Below, piece after piece: positions 1 to 8,792 of a stretch of 64,000 nucleotides of DNA. The position numbers were made by a program, and so were the translations under genes. The DNA is taken from assembly GCF_008974225.1 (NCBI RefSeq), contig NZ_BKZR01000003.1, positions 1 to 64,000 on the forward strand. The letters run 5' to 3'. Under the pieces are notes generated by a model that did not search any database, was not told the DNA's origin, and was given only the letters and a program-made list of their open reading frames with translations. Each line of letters opens with the position of its first letter. Positions within the stretch are counted from its first letter, which is position 1. Source of the stretch: Weizmannia acidilactici (GTDB taxonomy: Bacteria; Bacillota; Bacilli; Bacillales; Bacillaceae_C).

Positions 1-98
1 CCCGCATCACTACGGACACCCTTGCGTTAGGCTATCGCTACTACTGCCTTCGCGATTCGGGACTTTCACCCTATAGAGTGCAGCCATGCCAGGTGCAC
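1..98 (-). mobile_element. Group II intron, 5' end (cut by window edge)
   Basis: Read on the minus strand, the first 98 bases begin GTGCACCTGGCATGG and run through CTATAGGGTGAAAGTCCC and AACGCAAGGGTGTCCGTAG, which matches my memory of the conserved 5' domain I start of bacterial group II introns. The intron body and its reverse transcriptase would lie to the left of the window. The 5' end sits a few bases behind the T-rich tail of the SASP terminator, an insertion position typical of terminator-targeting (class C) introns. The class cannot be settled from 98 bases. Confidence 0.65.
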
Positions 99-106
99 CC
101 AAATAG

Positions 107-136
107 AAAAAGCGGACCAGAACCGGCCCGCTTTTT
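107..136 (-). terminator. Terminator of the SASP gene
   Basis: Imperfect inverted repeat with AAAAAGCGG and CCGCTTTTT arms, 20 bases beyond the SASP stop codon. On the minus strand the stem is followed by a T-rich tail and then directly by the group II intron 5' end. Confidence 0.75.
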
Positions 137-155
137 CCTATCCATCATCATTTAA

Positions 156-359
156 TTATCGGGAAAATCCGCCTAATTGTTGTTCAGCCATCGAAACAAG
201 GCGTTTTGTAATTTCGCCGCCTACAGACCCGTTCGCGCGGGAAGTCGTATCAGCGCCAAGGTTCACGCCAAATTCTTGTGCAATTTCGTATTTCATTTGT
301 TCCAGTGCCTGTTCAGCACCGCTTACAAGCAATTGGTTGCTGTTGTTGCTTTGTGCCAT
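156..359 (-). CDS. Small acid-soluble spore protein, alpha/beta type
   Basis: A 67-residue DNA-binding protein of the forespore that coats spore DNA and protects it from UV and heat. The family signatures are the YEIA stretch (the germination protease cuts after its glutamate), the GADTTSRANGSVGGEITKRL core and a glutamine-rich end. The start is the ATG at 359, seven bases behind an AGGAGG site; a longer reading starting MCLCTF has no ribosome site and would not fit the family. Monocistronic, with its own terminator. SASP genes are usually driven by sigma-G, but I did not confirm the promoter. Which paralogue it is (sspA, sspB or another) cannot be told from sequence alone. Confidence 0.95.
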   Translation of the reverse strand: MAQSNNSNQLLVSGAEQALEQMKYEIAQEFGVNLGADTTSRANGSVGGEITKRLVSMAEQQLGGFSR

Positions 360-447
360 GTGTCTCACCTCCTTGTGAGTATAGAATGTGCACAAACACA
401 TAGCAACATGCTGTAATGATATTGGCGGTGCTACCAGTTAATGGATT

Positions 448-1656
448 TTACAGCAGATCCGATAAGTCTTCTTCCTGCTTTTTTTGGTTTGGCGTGATAA
501 AGACGGTTTCAGTATGCTGCACTGCTTCCTCAATCAGTGTTTCCATATCAAGCCGGCTTTCATAGAGCCGCGAAAGCTCCACCTTCGGCCGTGTTTTCGG
601 CGCAGGCGGCGTAAAAATGGTGCAGCAGTCTTCATACGGAAGGCTTGAGATCTCGTACGTATCAATTTTTTGCGCCATCTCAATGATTTCCAGTTTATCC
701 ATTGAAATGAGCGGACGTAAAACCGGCGTCGTGGTCACGTCATTAATCGCCACCATGCTGTCCAACGTCTGGCTGGCCACCTGCCCGAGGCTTTCGCCGG
801 TCACAATAGCAAGCCCGTTGTGGATCTTGCGCAGCCGGTCCGTAATTTCCAGCATCACCCTTCTCTGTACTGTCATGGAATAGCCTTCCGGAACGCCTTT
901 ATGGATTGTTTCCTGGATTTTTGTAAACGGAACGATGTGCACTTTGATCGATCCGCTGTATGCTGAAATTTTTTCCGCCAAATCCAGCGCTTTTTGCTTT
1001 GCCCGCGGGCTTGTGAACGGCGGGCTGTGAAAGTGGACGGCTTCCACCTTCACGCCGCGTTTCATCGCCAAATAGCCGGCAACAGGGCTGTCGATGCCAC
1101 CGGAAAGCATCAGCATCGCTTTTCCGGATGAACCGACCGGAAGCCCGCCGGCGCCTTTAATCACTTCGGTCGACAAATAGACGCCGTTTTTGCGGACATC
1201 CACGAGCAGTTCGATATCCGGATGTTTAACATCGACCCGGATGCCGCCGATATTTTTCAAGATATAGCCTCCGACCAAATGGTTTAAATCATTTGAATCG
1301 TATTCGAAAGTTTTGTCGCCGCGGCGTGCCGATACTTTAAACGTTTTTCCTTCCCGAAAGCTATTTTTGACCAGTTCAAGACCTGCCTGCTGGATACTTT
1401 CAAGCCGTTTATCGGCCCGGACAGCAGGACTGAACGACTGGATCCCGAAAATCGATTTTAACGTTTCGATCACCTGTTCTCCGTTTGCCCCGTTCAACAG
1501 CACGTACATCCGGTCGTACAGCGCCTGGACCTGAATGCCTTTATAAGGCTTCAGCGCTTTTTTGATGTTGTCTTTTAAATGCCTGATGAAAAACTGGCGG
1601 TTATGCCCTTTTGTCGAGAGCTCGCCGTAACGAATCAAAATTTGGTCGTAATTCAT
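448..1656 (-). CDS. thiI: tRNA 4-thiouridine synthase ThiI
   Basis: Adenylates tRNA uridine 8 and transfers sulfur to give 4-thiouridine; in some bacteria it also serves thiamine thiazole synthesis. The 402 residues carry an N-terminal ferredoxin-like plus THUMP region (about 1-170) and a PP-loop ATPase with SGGIDSP at 185-191. There is no C-terminal rhodanese domain, as in B. subtilis ThiI, so persulfide must come directly from a partner cysteine desulfurase. That partner is the gene just upstream, whose stop overlaps this ATG by four bases (ATGA), implying translational coupling. The paired cysteines in EDCCTIF fall where the family keeps a catalytic cysteine. Confidence 0.96.
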   Translation of the reverse strand: MNYDQILIRYGELSTKGHNRQFFIRHLKDNIKKALKPYKGIQVQALYDRMYVLLNGANGEQVIETLKSIFGIQSFSPAVRADKRLESIQQAGLELVKNSFREGKTFKVSARRGDKTFEYDSNDLNHLVGGYILKNIGGIRVDVKHPDIELLVDVRKNGVYLSTEVIKGAGGLPVGSSGKAMLMLSGGIDSPVAGYLAMKRGVKVEAVHFHSPPFTSPRAKQKALDLAEKISAYSGSIKVHIVPFTKIQETIHKGVPEGYSMTVQRRVMLEITDRLRKIHNGLAIVTGESLGQVASQTLDSMVAINDVTTTPVLRPLISMDKLEIIEMAQKIDTYEISSLPYEDCCTIFTPPAPKTRPKVELSRLYESRLDMETLIEEAVQHTETVFITPNQKKQEEDLSDLL

Positions 1657-2807
1657 TGATTTCTCCCCAACACTTGTTGTAGATTTTGGATCGTTTGTTG
1701 CAAAATGCGTATAAAATTTTCCGCTTCTTCCATTGTGTTTTCATAGGAAAGGCTGATGCGCGCCGCCCCCTCGGCTTCAGCTTTGGAAACACCCATCGCC
1801 AGGAGCGTGCGGCTCAGTTCCCGCGTTTTTGAAGAGCAGGCACTTGTTGTCGAAATAAAAATTCCTTGCTGCTCAAGCGCGTGCACCAACACCTCACCGC
1901 GGATACCGCCGGCCGAAAAATTAATGATATGCGGTGCCGACACTTCCGGGTCCGTATGCACGGTAACGCCCGGTATCGCTGCTAACTTTTCGATCAGGTA
2001 ATCGCGGATTTGGGACGTTTTTTCTGCTGCCCCGTTTTCGAACTTTTCATGGATCAGCCGGAGCGCTTTTGCGGCTGCAACAATCCCACCCGTATTTTCG
2101 GTGCCGCTGCGCAGCTGGCTTTCTTGGTGCCCGCCGGTTAAAAGCGGTGAAATTCTGATATTTGCACGCTTATATAAAACGCCTGTCCCTTTTAAGCCAT
2201 GGAATTTATGCGCAGAAATCGTACAAAGATCGATGCCAGCTTCATGCAAGGAAAGCGGGACTTTTCCGCACCCCTGAACATGGTCGACATGGAATAAAAT
2301 TTTTGGATAGTTTTTCAGGAGGCGTCCGATTTCCTCAACCGGCTGGACCGCCCCGACTTCATTATTCACATGCATGACGGACACCAAAATCGTTTCGTCC
2401 GTGATCGCCGCTTTTAAATCATCTATTCGGATTCTACCCCTGCTATCCACAGGCAGATAAGTAATGCGAAAGCCCAGCTTTTCCAGCTGGCGGCAAGTTT
2501 CAAAAACGGAAGCATGCTCGACAGCCGTTGTAATGATATGCCTGCCCCTTGCACGGTACTCAAGGGCGGTTCCTTTAATCGCCAAATTGTTCCCTTCCGT
2601 GCCGCCGGAAGTAAAAACAATTTCGTTTTGGTTTACACCGAGAATGTTTGCAATTTGCTGTCTCGCCTGTGTGACGAGCTTCTCTGCCTGCGCGCCGAGG
2701 CTGTGCAGGGAAGAGGGATTCGCATAATAGTTTACCGAAGTTTTCACAAAAGTATCCAAAACTTCAGGGTAAGGCTTCGTGGTTGCACTGTTATCGAAAT
2801 AAATCAT
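1653..2807 (-). CDS. nifZ: Cysteine desulfurase, NifS/IscS family (ThiI partner)
   Basis: A PLP enzyme that takes sulfur from cysteine and passes the persulfide to ThiI. In 384 residues the visible marks are the N-terminal YFDNSATT, the PLP lysine at 201 in SAHKFHG, and the catalytic cysteine at 324 in TSACSSK. The start at 2807 is chosen because AAGGTG lies five bases before it; a start seven codons upstream has no ribosome site. Synteny with thiI matches the B. subtilis NifZ-ThiI pair, which is why I use that symbol rather than nifS or iscS. Co-transcribed with thiI. Confidence 0.93.
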   Translation of the reverse strand: MIYFDNSATTKPYPEVLDTFVKTSVNYYANPSSLHSLGAQAEKLVTQARQQIANILGVNQNEIVFTSGGTEGNNLAIKGTALEYRARGRHIITTAVEHASVFETCRQLEKLGFRITYLPVDSRGRIRIDDLKAAITDETILVSVMHVNNEVGAVQPVEEIGRLLKNYPKILFHVDHVQGCGKVPLSLHEAGIDLCTISAHKFHGLKGTGVLYKRANIRISPLLTGGHQESQLRSGTENTGGIVAAAKALRLIHEKFENGAAEKTSQIRDYLIEKLAAIPGVTVHTDPEVSAPHIINFSAGGIRGEVLVHALEQQGIFISTTSACSSKTRELSRTLLAMGVSKAEAEGAARISLSYENTMEEAENFIRILQQTIQNLQQVLGRNQ

Positions 2808-2887
2808 TTGAACACCTTCGATCGGCATAAAGTTGTATCCAAATCTACATCATACCATAGATGCGAATATTGGAAAAGCGGTAAAAA

Positions 2888-2927
2888 GCAAACGGAAAAG
2901 GCGGGTATCTCCGCCTTTTCCGTTTGC
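2888..2927 (-). terminator. Terminator behind ezrA
   Basis: A perfect 17-base inverted repeat with a six-base loop (GCAAACGGAAAAGGCGG arm), followed on the minus strand by TTTTT. It lies between the ezrA stop and the nifZ start, so nifZ-thiI is likely read from its own promoter. Confidence 0.9.
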
Positions 2928-2938
2928 CTGCATGCCCG

Positions 2939-4639
2939 TTACAACGTTTCTTCCGTTTCAAGCATTTTTTCAATTTTTTTTAAGGCACCGGGCTCGACAG
3001 ATTCCACTGTTGTGGCGGCTTCTTCCAGCGCAGCCTGGTAATTGTAGCTCCGGAAAGCATCTTCGGCGCGCTGCAACCCGTCCGCCACTTTTTTATATTT
3101 TGCGCGGTACCGGTTGCCGTATTGAATCACTTTTTCAGCCAATACAACATTTTCCAGCAGTTCTTTCGTACTTTTCTCAAGCCCGCTGACCGTGCTTTCC
3201 GCTTCAGCCAGATGACGGTTCACCGTTTCCATATTCAGCGGTTTTGCATCCAAGCTTTCCGCCGTCTCCCGGATGGCTTTGCGCGCTGCTTCAAACTGCT
3301 CCCGGTACGATTCCGGCAGCCCCGGGACATTGCTTCTGCCAACCTGGCGGCGCATCTCCTGGATTTGCCGCCTTAATGCGGCAATTTTCCCGCGCGCCTC
3401 CATTTCATCTTTTCGCAGGCTTTGCAGATACTCCGTAAATGTCTCCTGGTCATCCTGCAGTTTTTCAATCTGCCCTTCAATTTCTTTTAACTGTTCGCTT
3501 AAAACCGAATAAATCGACTGGTTTTCGGGAATTTTAGCCTCAAGGACTGCAAAACGCTTTGCCAGTTTTTCAATTTGTTTTTCCAGCTCATCCGGGACCG
3601 CCATGTTTTCCTGCTGAAGCTGATACGTCTGCCGGATGGATTCCGTTTCATGCTTCAGACGGCTGTTTTCCCCCTGAATTTCATCGAGCTGTTCTTTCAC
3701 TTTCCGGTAATTCAGCAGCACATAGTTTTTCGCATAAGCTTCTTTTTCCAAAATATCATAAATCGTATCGATTCTTTCCTTTAATGACTGAATTCCCTCT
3801 TCCACACCGCCGGTATCCGCCATTTCCAGTTTCTGGTGGTATGACGCAAGCTTTTCTTTTATATCCTTCATTTCTTCATCAAACTGTAGATGATCCAGCA
3901 CAAAACCTTGGGCAGCCATTTCTTTATAGCCCTCTGTTAATTCCGCAAGCTGCATCGGTAAAAGCGATCCCGTTTCCGCCAATAAATCCGGGATCTTCCT
4001 AGTATCCTCCTGAAGTTTTTTCACTTCGGCCTTTAGTTCATCTGCTAATTTTTTTGCTTCAAGATAATTGCCCGCTTCCGTCAGCTCCCCGTACCGGTCA
4101 AACTTCGCTGCCAGAGCATCCGTCTTCAAATCCAGATTTTTAATGGCTTTTCCGTATGTGTGGCGGTGGGTCAAAAGCTGCTTCTTAATTTCTTTAAAAA
4201 CCTTCCCGGTCTCTTCCATTTCCTGCCGGCTTTGTTTTTCGGCATCGATCAGTTCATGGAGTTCCACAAGTATGTTTTTTATTTTTAATTCGGCATCATT
4301 GAGAAATGCTTCCGTTTCAGCCTGCACTTCTTTTGCCCTTTTGAACCGGTATTTGTCGGTGTGCTCTTCGATTTCGAAAAGCTTTTCTTCCACCGCGGGC
4401 AGCTCGTCATTTAATAGGTCTTCCCAGTTTTTGCGCCAGCGCTCAAACAATTCTTCCGTCTCCCCGGTCATGTTGAGCTGCTTCACTTTTCCCAATTCTT
4501 CGATGACAGGCCGGTTCATAATATCAATTTTCCAAGCTTCTAGCCTGTCAATCTCCTTGTAAAACTGCCTTCTGATGATAAATCCGTATATCAATAAGAT
4601 TAAAAGCAATACAATCGCGCCAATGATGCCGTACATCAT
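2939..4639 (-). CDS. ezrA: Septation ring formation regulator EzrA
   Basis: A membrane-anchored negative regulator of FtsZ ring assembly that also takes part in division-site organisation. The 566 residues begin with one transmembrane segment (about 3-20), then a basic stretch and the LEAWKIDIMNRPV region typical of the family, followed by long coiled coils rich in Glu, Lys and Leu to the end. The start is placed at 4639, eleven bases behind GGGAGG; the next codon is also ATG, and an upstream in-frame ATG has no ribosome site. Length matches B. subtilis EzrA. In B. subtilis hisJ lies next to it; here no hisJ is present and a repeat-bearing spacer follows instead. Confidence 0.95.
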   Translation of the reverse strand: MMYGIIGAIVLLLILLIYGFIIRRQFYKEIDRLEAWKIDIMNRPVIEELGKVKQLNMTGETEELFERWRKNWEDLLNDELPAVEEKLFEIEEHTDKYRFKRAKEVQAETEAFLNDAELKIKNILVELHELIDAEKQSRQEMEETGKVFKEIKKQLLTHRHTYGKAIKNLDLKTDALAAKFDRYGELTEAGNYLEAKKLADELKAEVKKLQEDTRKIPDLLAETGSLLPMQLAELTEGYKEMAAQGFVLDHLQFDEEMKDIKEKLASYHQKLEMADTGGVEEGIQSLKERIDTIYDILEKEAYAKNYVLLNYRKVKEQLDEIQGENSRLKHETESIRQTYQLQQENMAVPDELEKQIEKLAKRFAVLEAKIPENQSIYSVLSEQLKEIEGQIEKLQDDQETFTEYLQSLRKDEMEARGKIAALRRQIQEMRRQVGRSNVPGLPESYREQFEAARKAIRETAESLDAKPLNMETVNRHLAEAESTVSGLEKSTKELLENVVLAEKVIQYGNRYRAKYKKVADGLQRAEDAFRSYNYQAALEEAATTVESVEPGALKKIEKMLETEETL

Positions 4640-4852
4640 AAACTTAAAAGCCTCCCGTCCATCCACAAATCAAATCTATATCAACCGCTCATTATGTAAA
4701 ATTTCTTCCGGGCTTTTTCCGCCCGGATTTTCCCGTATGGTATTTGTATTCTATGATACCATGTAACGACAATATTTGACTATGGAATTCGAGATTTTTC
4801 GCATCAATTTGGTTTGTTCTTCCTTCAATGTACAAAAAAATCCTTAAATAAA

Positions 4853-5124
4853 CCGGCTCTGTTTAATAGATTGCTGGCTGCCGCGAAATTCCATACCACA
4901 GTATGCGGCGGCCAACAATCAATGAAACAGAGCCGGCCCGTTAAAAAGCGGTTTTTAATAAAGGTTATGTTAGTGATCAATATGGATGATCGCGAAATCC
5001 GCTTCGCATATGGCGCGTCGCGGCCTCCCCTCCCGATACCACAGCACGAGGGCCTCTTCTTGCCCGCTTATACTGCAGATGTCTCAGAAATGAACGATAA
5101 TCAACAACAACAATTAACAGAGCC
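4853..5124. repeat. MITE-like element or insertion sequence relic
   Basis: Two things are seen. First, a near-perfect 33-base inverted repeat (4853-4885 against 4904-4936, arms starting CCGGCTCTGTTT, 18-base loop). Second, GGCTCTGTTTAAT at 4855 is matched by its inverted copy ATTAACAGAGCC at 5113-5124, giving outer ends about 270 bases apart. No transposase reading frame is recognisable inside, and I see no clear target duplication. The right end supplies the last codons and stop of refZ. On the minus strand the inner hairpin could also end refZ transcription. The remaining spacer up to ezrA (4640-4852) shows no gene. Confidence 0.5.
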
Positions 5125-5767
5125 TTAATAATAATGATTCCGGCTGCCCCTCGCCGTTTTGCTTCAAGCTGCCTAGCCATTCCGTAATGGCACGGCTGTA
5201 CTGCTCGGTGAAATAAGGTTCTTCCGGCTGCATGCCCCATACTTCGCGAATATATTGGCTGTTTAAATAAGGCATCGCAATCATGCTTCTGAGCTGAATC
5301 ACCATAAAATTCAGTTTGTTTCCCTGCATCCCCAGGCCAAACCAGGCTTTGGCAAGCTTTTTCAACAAATAGCGCTCTTTCATCAAGTACGTGGAAGTGA
5401 TCTCGCGGACAATCTGCGAATCGATCGTTACTTCCCTCCACACAAATCTTGAAAGCAGATGGTTTTCACTTTGGAAATAAAGCATGCGGCGGATTGCCCG
5501 AATCAGTCCTTCCCCGGGAAGGTTTTGGGCATCCTGCACCACCTCCTCAAGGCATGCAATATATGGTTCAAAAAAGCGGATAAAACACGCTTCCAGCAGG
5601 CCCTGCTTTCCGTTATAATAATAAGAGATATTGGCAGAATTGACTTTCGCGGCGGAGGCGATTGCCCTGATGGTTGTCCCCCGGTAACCGTACGTATGGA
5701 ATAAAGAAATGGCTGTATTTAATATTTTTTCTTTTGCTGCCGCACCATTACCGTCCATGTGCTTCAT
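5114..5767 (-). CDS. refZ: TetR-family regulator RefZ
   Basis: A DNA-binding protein that in B. subtilis helps position FtsZ during sporulation by binding sites around the origin. Of about 217 residues, the N-terminal third is a TetR helix-turn-helix (TTIRAIASAAKVNSANISYYYNGK); the rest is the ligand or dimer domain with a conserved FVWREVTIDSQIV stretch. Two starts are possible: 5767 (AGGA seven bases upstream) and 5758 (AAAGGA eight bases upstream). The final LRLC and the stop codon are read from the GGCTCTGTTAA end of the adjacent repeat, so the native C-terminus may have been altered. Identification rests on synteny (ezrA side, ytsP side) plus family type. Confidence 0.85.
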   Translation of the reverse strand: MKHMDGNGAAAKEKILNTAISLFHTYGYRGTTIRAIASAAKVNSANISYYYNGKQGLLEACFIRFFEPYIACLEEVVQDAQNLPGEGLIRAIRRMLYFQSENHLLSRFVWREVTIDSQIVREITSTYLMKERYLLKKLAKAWFGLGMQGNKLNFMVIQLRSMIAMPYLNSQYIREVWGMQPEEPYFTEQYSRAITEWLGSLKQNGEGQPESLLLRLC

Positions 5768-5934
5768 CCTTTCTTCCTATGTTCATGCTTGCCGATTTTG
5801 CCCTTGTGTGATAAAAATATTCTATTCATAAGAATTCAATGTTTTGGGCCGGTTTCCTTTAAGAACTTCTCGACAAATTCTTATCCCGTGCCCCGTTTCT
5901 TGTTGAAAAATTTGTTGACGTGAGGATGATGGCC

Positions 5935-6414
5935 ATGTTTCATGCAGATACATATCGAGGAACGAAAAAAGAAAATTACCAGCTTGTCGTAAAACAGCTT
6001 GAGGCGCTGACGGATGGCGAACCAAACCGAATTGCCAATTTAAGTAATGCTTCCGCGCTTTTAAACCACTCTCTGGACCGGATCAACTGGGTCGGATTTT
6101 ATTTGGCGGACGGAAAAGAATTGGTGCTTGGCCCCTTCCAAGGCTTGCCGGCTTGCGTGCGGATTCCATATGGGAAGGGTGTGTGCGGCACGGCATGGAA
6201 AGAAAACAAGATCTTGCGCGTCGCCGATGTCAACCAATTTCCAGGGCACATTGCCTGTGACGCCGCTTCGCAGTCGGAAATCGTTGTCCCGCTTGTAAAA
6301 AGCGGTAAAGTGGTCGGCGTTTTGGATATTGACAGCCCCGAAAAGAACCGTTTTGACGAGGAAGACGAAGCCGGCTTAACCGCGTTTGCCGCCGCGCTTG
6401 TGAAAGTTTTGTAA
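5935..6414 (+). CDS. ytsP: Free methionine-(R)-sulfoxide reductase, GAF type
   Basis: Reduces free L-methionine-(R)-sulfoxide, a cytosolic oxidative repair step. The 159-residue protein is a single GAF domain. The three family cysteines are all visible, in ACVRIP, GKGVCGTAW and IACDAAS. The start at 5935 is nine bases behind TGAGG; an upstream GTG in frame overlaps that site and is less likely. It is divergent from refZ and convergent with dgcP, with which it shares a bidirectional terminator. Confidence 0.93.
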   Translation: MFHADTYRGTKKENYQLVVKQLEALTDGEPNRIANLSNASALLNHSLDRINWVGFYLADGKELVLGPFQGLPACVRIPYGKGVCGTAWKENKILRVADVNQFPGHIACDAASQSEIVVPLVKSGKVVGVLDIDSPEKNRFDEEDEAGLTAFAAALVKVL

Positions 6415-6428
6415 AATGGCGTATGCCC

Positions 6429-6464
6429 AAAACCCCTTGCCGGAATTGCCGGGCAAGGGGTTTT
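6429..6464. terminator. Bidirectional terminator, ytsP / dgcP
   Basis: AAAACCCCTTGCC and GGCAAGGGGTTTT arms form a strong stem between the convergent genes; it has a T run on both strands and touches the dgcP stop codon. Confidence 0.9.
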
Positions 6465-8337
6465 ACTCATTTGCTTTGATTTGCGTATTGCTGATCACAA
6501 CCTGGTTTTTCCCTAAATTTTTGGCATGGTATAAACCGGCATCCGCCCTGTTAAAAAGGGATTCAGCCGTTTCGTTCATTTCTTTGTTCCAGTACGAAAC
6601 ACCGCAAGAAACGGTGATCGGCGGGTTTGTATTTTTCTCCACAGCTGTAAGTAATCTTTTTGCGACCTGTTCGCCCGTTTCAAGCGGCACACCGGGGAGG
6701 TAAATGGCCAATTCCTCTCCTCCCCACCTTGCGCCGACATCTGTTGAACGGATATTTTCTTTAATCAAACGGGCAACTTGAACCAAAATTTCATCCCCCA
6801 CCTGGTGACCATATGTATCATTCACTTTTTTAAAATCGTCAATGTCCAACAAAATCAATGTACCCTGCTCATCTTCTCTAATTGATTCCTCCATCCTGCT
6901 GTTCAAATAATTTTTGGCAAACAGTTGTGTAAGTTGATCCGTGATTACCATCTTTTCCAGCCGCTCACGGAGCATCGAATTCGTTAAAGCCATGCCCGAC
7001 TGGTAAATCAAAGATTGAAAGAGTTTGAACATATCAAAAGAAAAATGGTACGGTTCCTCGTGGAGGACGATGCAGAATCCTTTTAATGCATCTTCCTGGA
7101 TCAACGGGACGGCCATCAGCGAAGCAAAACGGTACCCTCTTTCGGGATAGCGCCGGTTTAAATTGCTGATAAACAATGATTCCTTATTGTTGTCGGAAAA
7201 GGATTGGTTGACAAAGTCAATATAACGGATGCCCTCATTTTGTTCGAAGACAGGGCTGCTGCCCTCAAGCAGGTGGTACTTCCCGTCCTGGATCATGATA
7301 AAGCCGATTTCTTTCGCATCAAACGAGCAGGAGATTTGCGACATTAAAAAATCAACCGTTTCTTTTACATTCGTGCTTTTATTTAACTGCTGAGAAACCG
7401 AATTGATGAGACGGAGTTCTTCAATGGACTGCATCGACTGCTGGTACAACTTGGCATTTTCGAGTGCACTGCCCGCCGTATTCGCCAACAGGCTGATAAA
7501 TTCGACATCGCTGCGGTTAAATTCATAGTTGGCAAACGCGATGACTTGCAAAACGCCATATACCCCCTGCCTCCCTCGAAGCGGGGCATACAGCAGCGTC
7601 TGGTTCGTACGCCACAAAGTTGCAATCTGGATCTGGCCGTTCACATACGAATCAAGCGCCATATCGTCGATTGCATCGTACTGGAGCGATTTGATCGGCA
7701 AATCCACATTATGATGATCATCATCAGACAGCATTAAGGAATATTCAAAAACCGGGTACACCCTTTGGAGCGTATAAATGATTTCTGCTAGGATAGTGTC
7801 TGTATCCATGGAAGAGTGGAATTTCTCGGTCACTTGAAATAATTCAATATAACGTTTCCGGTCGCTTTCCACAACAGATAACTCATATTTCAACTTCAAA
7901 AATTTCCGGCTCTCCCGGACGAATGCCTGCAGATCCGCGTTTGACAGCGTTTCTAAAATCTTCTTTGGAATAGAAAGAAAAAGGCAGCCGTCCTCCATCT
8001 CTTTATCCGGAATGGAAAAGGCAATATTAAACTGTGAAAAGTAAGGATCTTTTTGCAATTCCCTGCTAAAGACGATCGGGGATTTCCCTGTCAAAGCTTT
8101 TATTTTCCCAGATGGCAGGCTTGTTTTGACGGGTTGCTGGTAAGGGTTGTAAAAACCGCTGATTTTATAACATTTTGTATTTTCGGTGTCCTGTTTATAA
8201 TATGCAATCTTTTCCGCGTTTAAACAGTCGGCCACAACCCCCACCCATTCATCCAAGCTGCTGCCCTCCTGCAAATTCATTAAATCCAATAAACGGGACT
8301 TGTAATATAGGATCAAATGACTGAAATTCTTTTCCAT
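6463..8337 (-). CDS. dgcP: GAF-GGDEF diguanylate cyclase
   Basis: Makes cyclic di-GMP from two GTP. The 624 residues comprise an N-terminal region of unclear fold, GAF-like sensor domains (roughly 180-450) and a C-terminal GGDEF domain from about 460. The active-site signature is GGEEL (539-543), and an RSTD inhibitory I-site lies five residues before it, so the enzyme should be active and product-inhibited. No membrane segment is evident, so it is probably cytosolic. Position next to rpsD matches B. subtilis ytrP/dgcP. Confidence 0.92.
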   Translation of the reverse strand: MEKNFSHLILYYKSRLLDLMNLQEGSSLDEWVGVVADCLNAEKIAYYKQDTENTKCYKISGFYNPYQQPVKTSLPSGKIKALTGKSPIVFSRELQKDPYFSQFNIAFSIPDKEMEDGCLFLSIPKKILETLSNADLQAFVRESRKFLKLKYELSVVESDRKRYIELFQVTEKFHSSMDTDTILAEIIYTLQRVYPVFEYSLMLSDDDHHNVDLPIKSLQYDAIDDMALDSYVNGQIQIATLWRTNQTLLYAPLRGRQGVYGVLQVIAFANYEFNRSDVEFISLLANTAGSALENAKLYQQSMQSIEELRLINSVSQQLNKSTNVKETVDFLMSQISCSFDAKEIGFIMIQDGKYHLLEGSSPVFEQNEGIRYIDFVNQSFSDNNKESLFISNLNRRYPERGYRFASLMAVPLIQEDALKGFCIVLHEEPYHFSFDMFKLFQSLIYQSGMALTNSMLRERLEKMVITDQLTQLFAKNYLNSRMEESIREDEQGTLILLDIDDFKKVNDTYGHQVGDEILVQVARLIKENIRSTDVGARWGGEELAIYLPGVPLETGEQVAKRLLTAVEKNTNPPITVSCGVSYWNKEMNETAESLFNRADAGLYHAKNLGKNQVVISNTQIKANE

Positions 8338-8563
8338 TACCTAATCACCTTGTTTCATGTAAAAACGAAAACAAACGCATCCACATATTGAAAATGAAGA
8401 AAATTAAAACAAAAAATCGCGTGGTGTACCGCGAAAAAGGAAAAAAGTCACTTAAATTAATACTATTATATTACAAAAGAACTATTAATGTACAGCATAT
8501 CCAGCCGATATATTATATATACTCGGTCTAATGCAGGAAAAACGCGGCACACCGATTTCCTTG
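8338..8563. other. AT-rich spacer between dgcP and the rpsD promoter
   Basis: No open frame, RNA gene or clear repeat was seen. The dgcP promoter should lie here, but no confident -35/-10 pair is visible. Confidence 0.5.
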
Positions 8564-8592
8564 TTGACTTTTAGGGAATAAAAACATATAAT
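8564..8592 (+). promoter_or_regulatory. Sigma-A promoter of rpsD
   Basis: TTGACT at 8564 and TATAAT at 8587 with a 17-base spacer. Transcription would start near 8599, giving a leader of about 190 bases. Confidence 0.85.
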
Positions 8593-8599
8593 CAACTTT

Positions 8600-8786
8600 G
8601 TGTAAAATAATGCAGCCTTAGTGGGCAGCTTTATGCCTGCATTTTGTTCCTTGGACGGGATGTCCCGCAAGGTGTATCGCGTAACCCTCTGCTGCTGGGG
8701 CGATGGTACATGAAAACAAAATGCGCATAAAGGAATGTCCATGATACCTGTTTTTATTTTACAACAAAATAAAAACAAAGGAGGAG
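8600..8786 (+). promoter_or_regulatory. Structured 5' leader of rpsD (S4 autoregulation)
   Basis: A long leader with several GC-rich helices lies between the promoter and the ribosome site. In B. subtilis, S4 protein binds the rpsD leader and represses its own synthesis; position and length fit that element. I assign it by analogy and could not fold it. Confidence 0.55.
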
Positions 8787-8792
8787 TCTTTC

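Noticed and set aside
4814..5128. Open frame of 104 codons on the plus strand
   Set aside because: It runs through the inverted repeat element, has no ribosome site and no family pattern.
8600..8786. Considered a T-box or SAM riboswitch for the rpsD leader
   Set aside because: No T-box sequence and no SAM-box landmarks; position fits the S4 leader instead.
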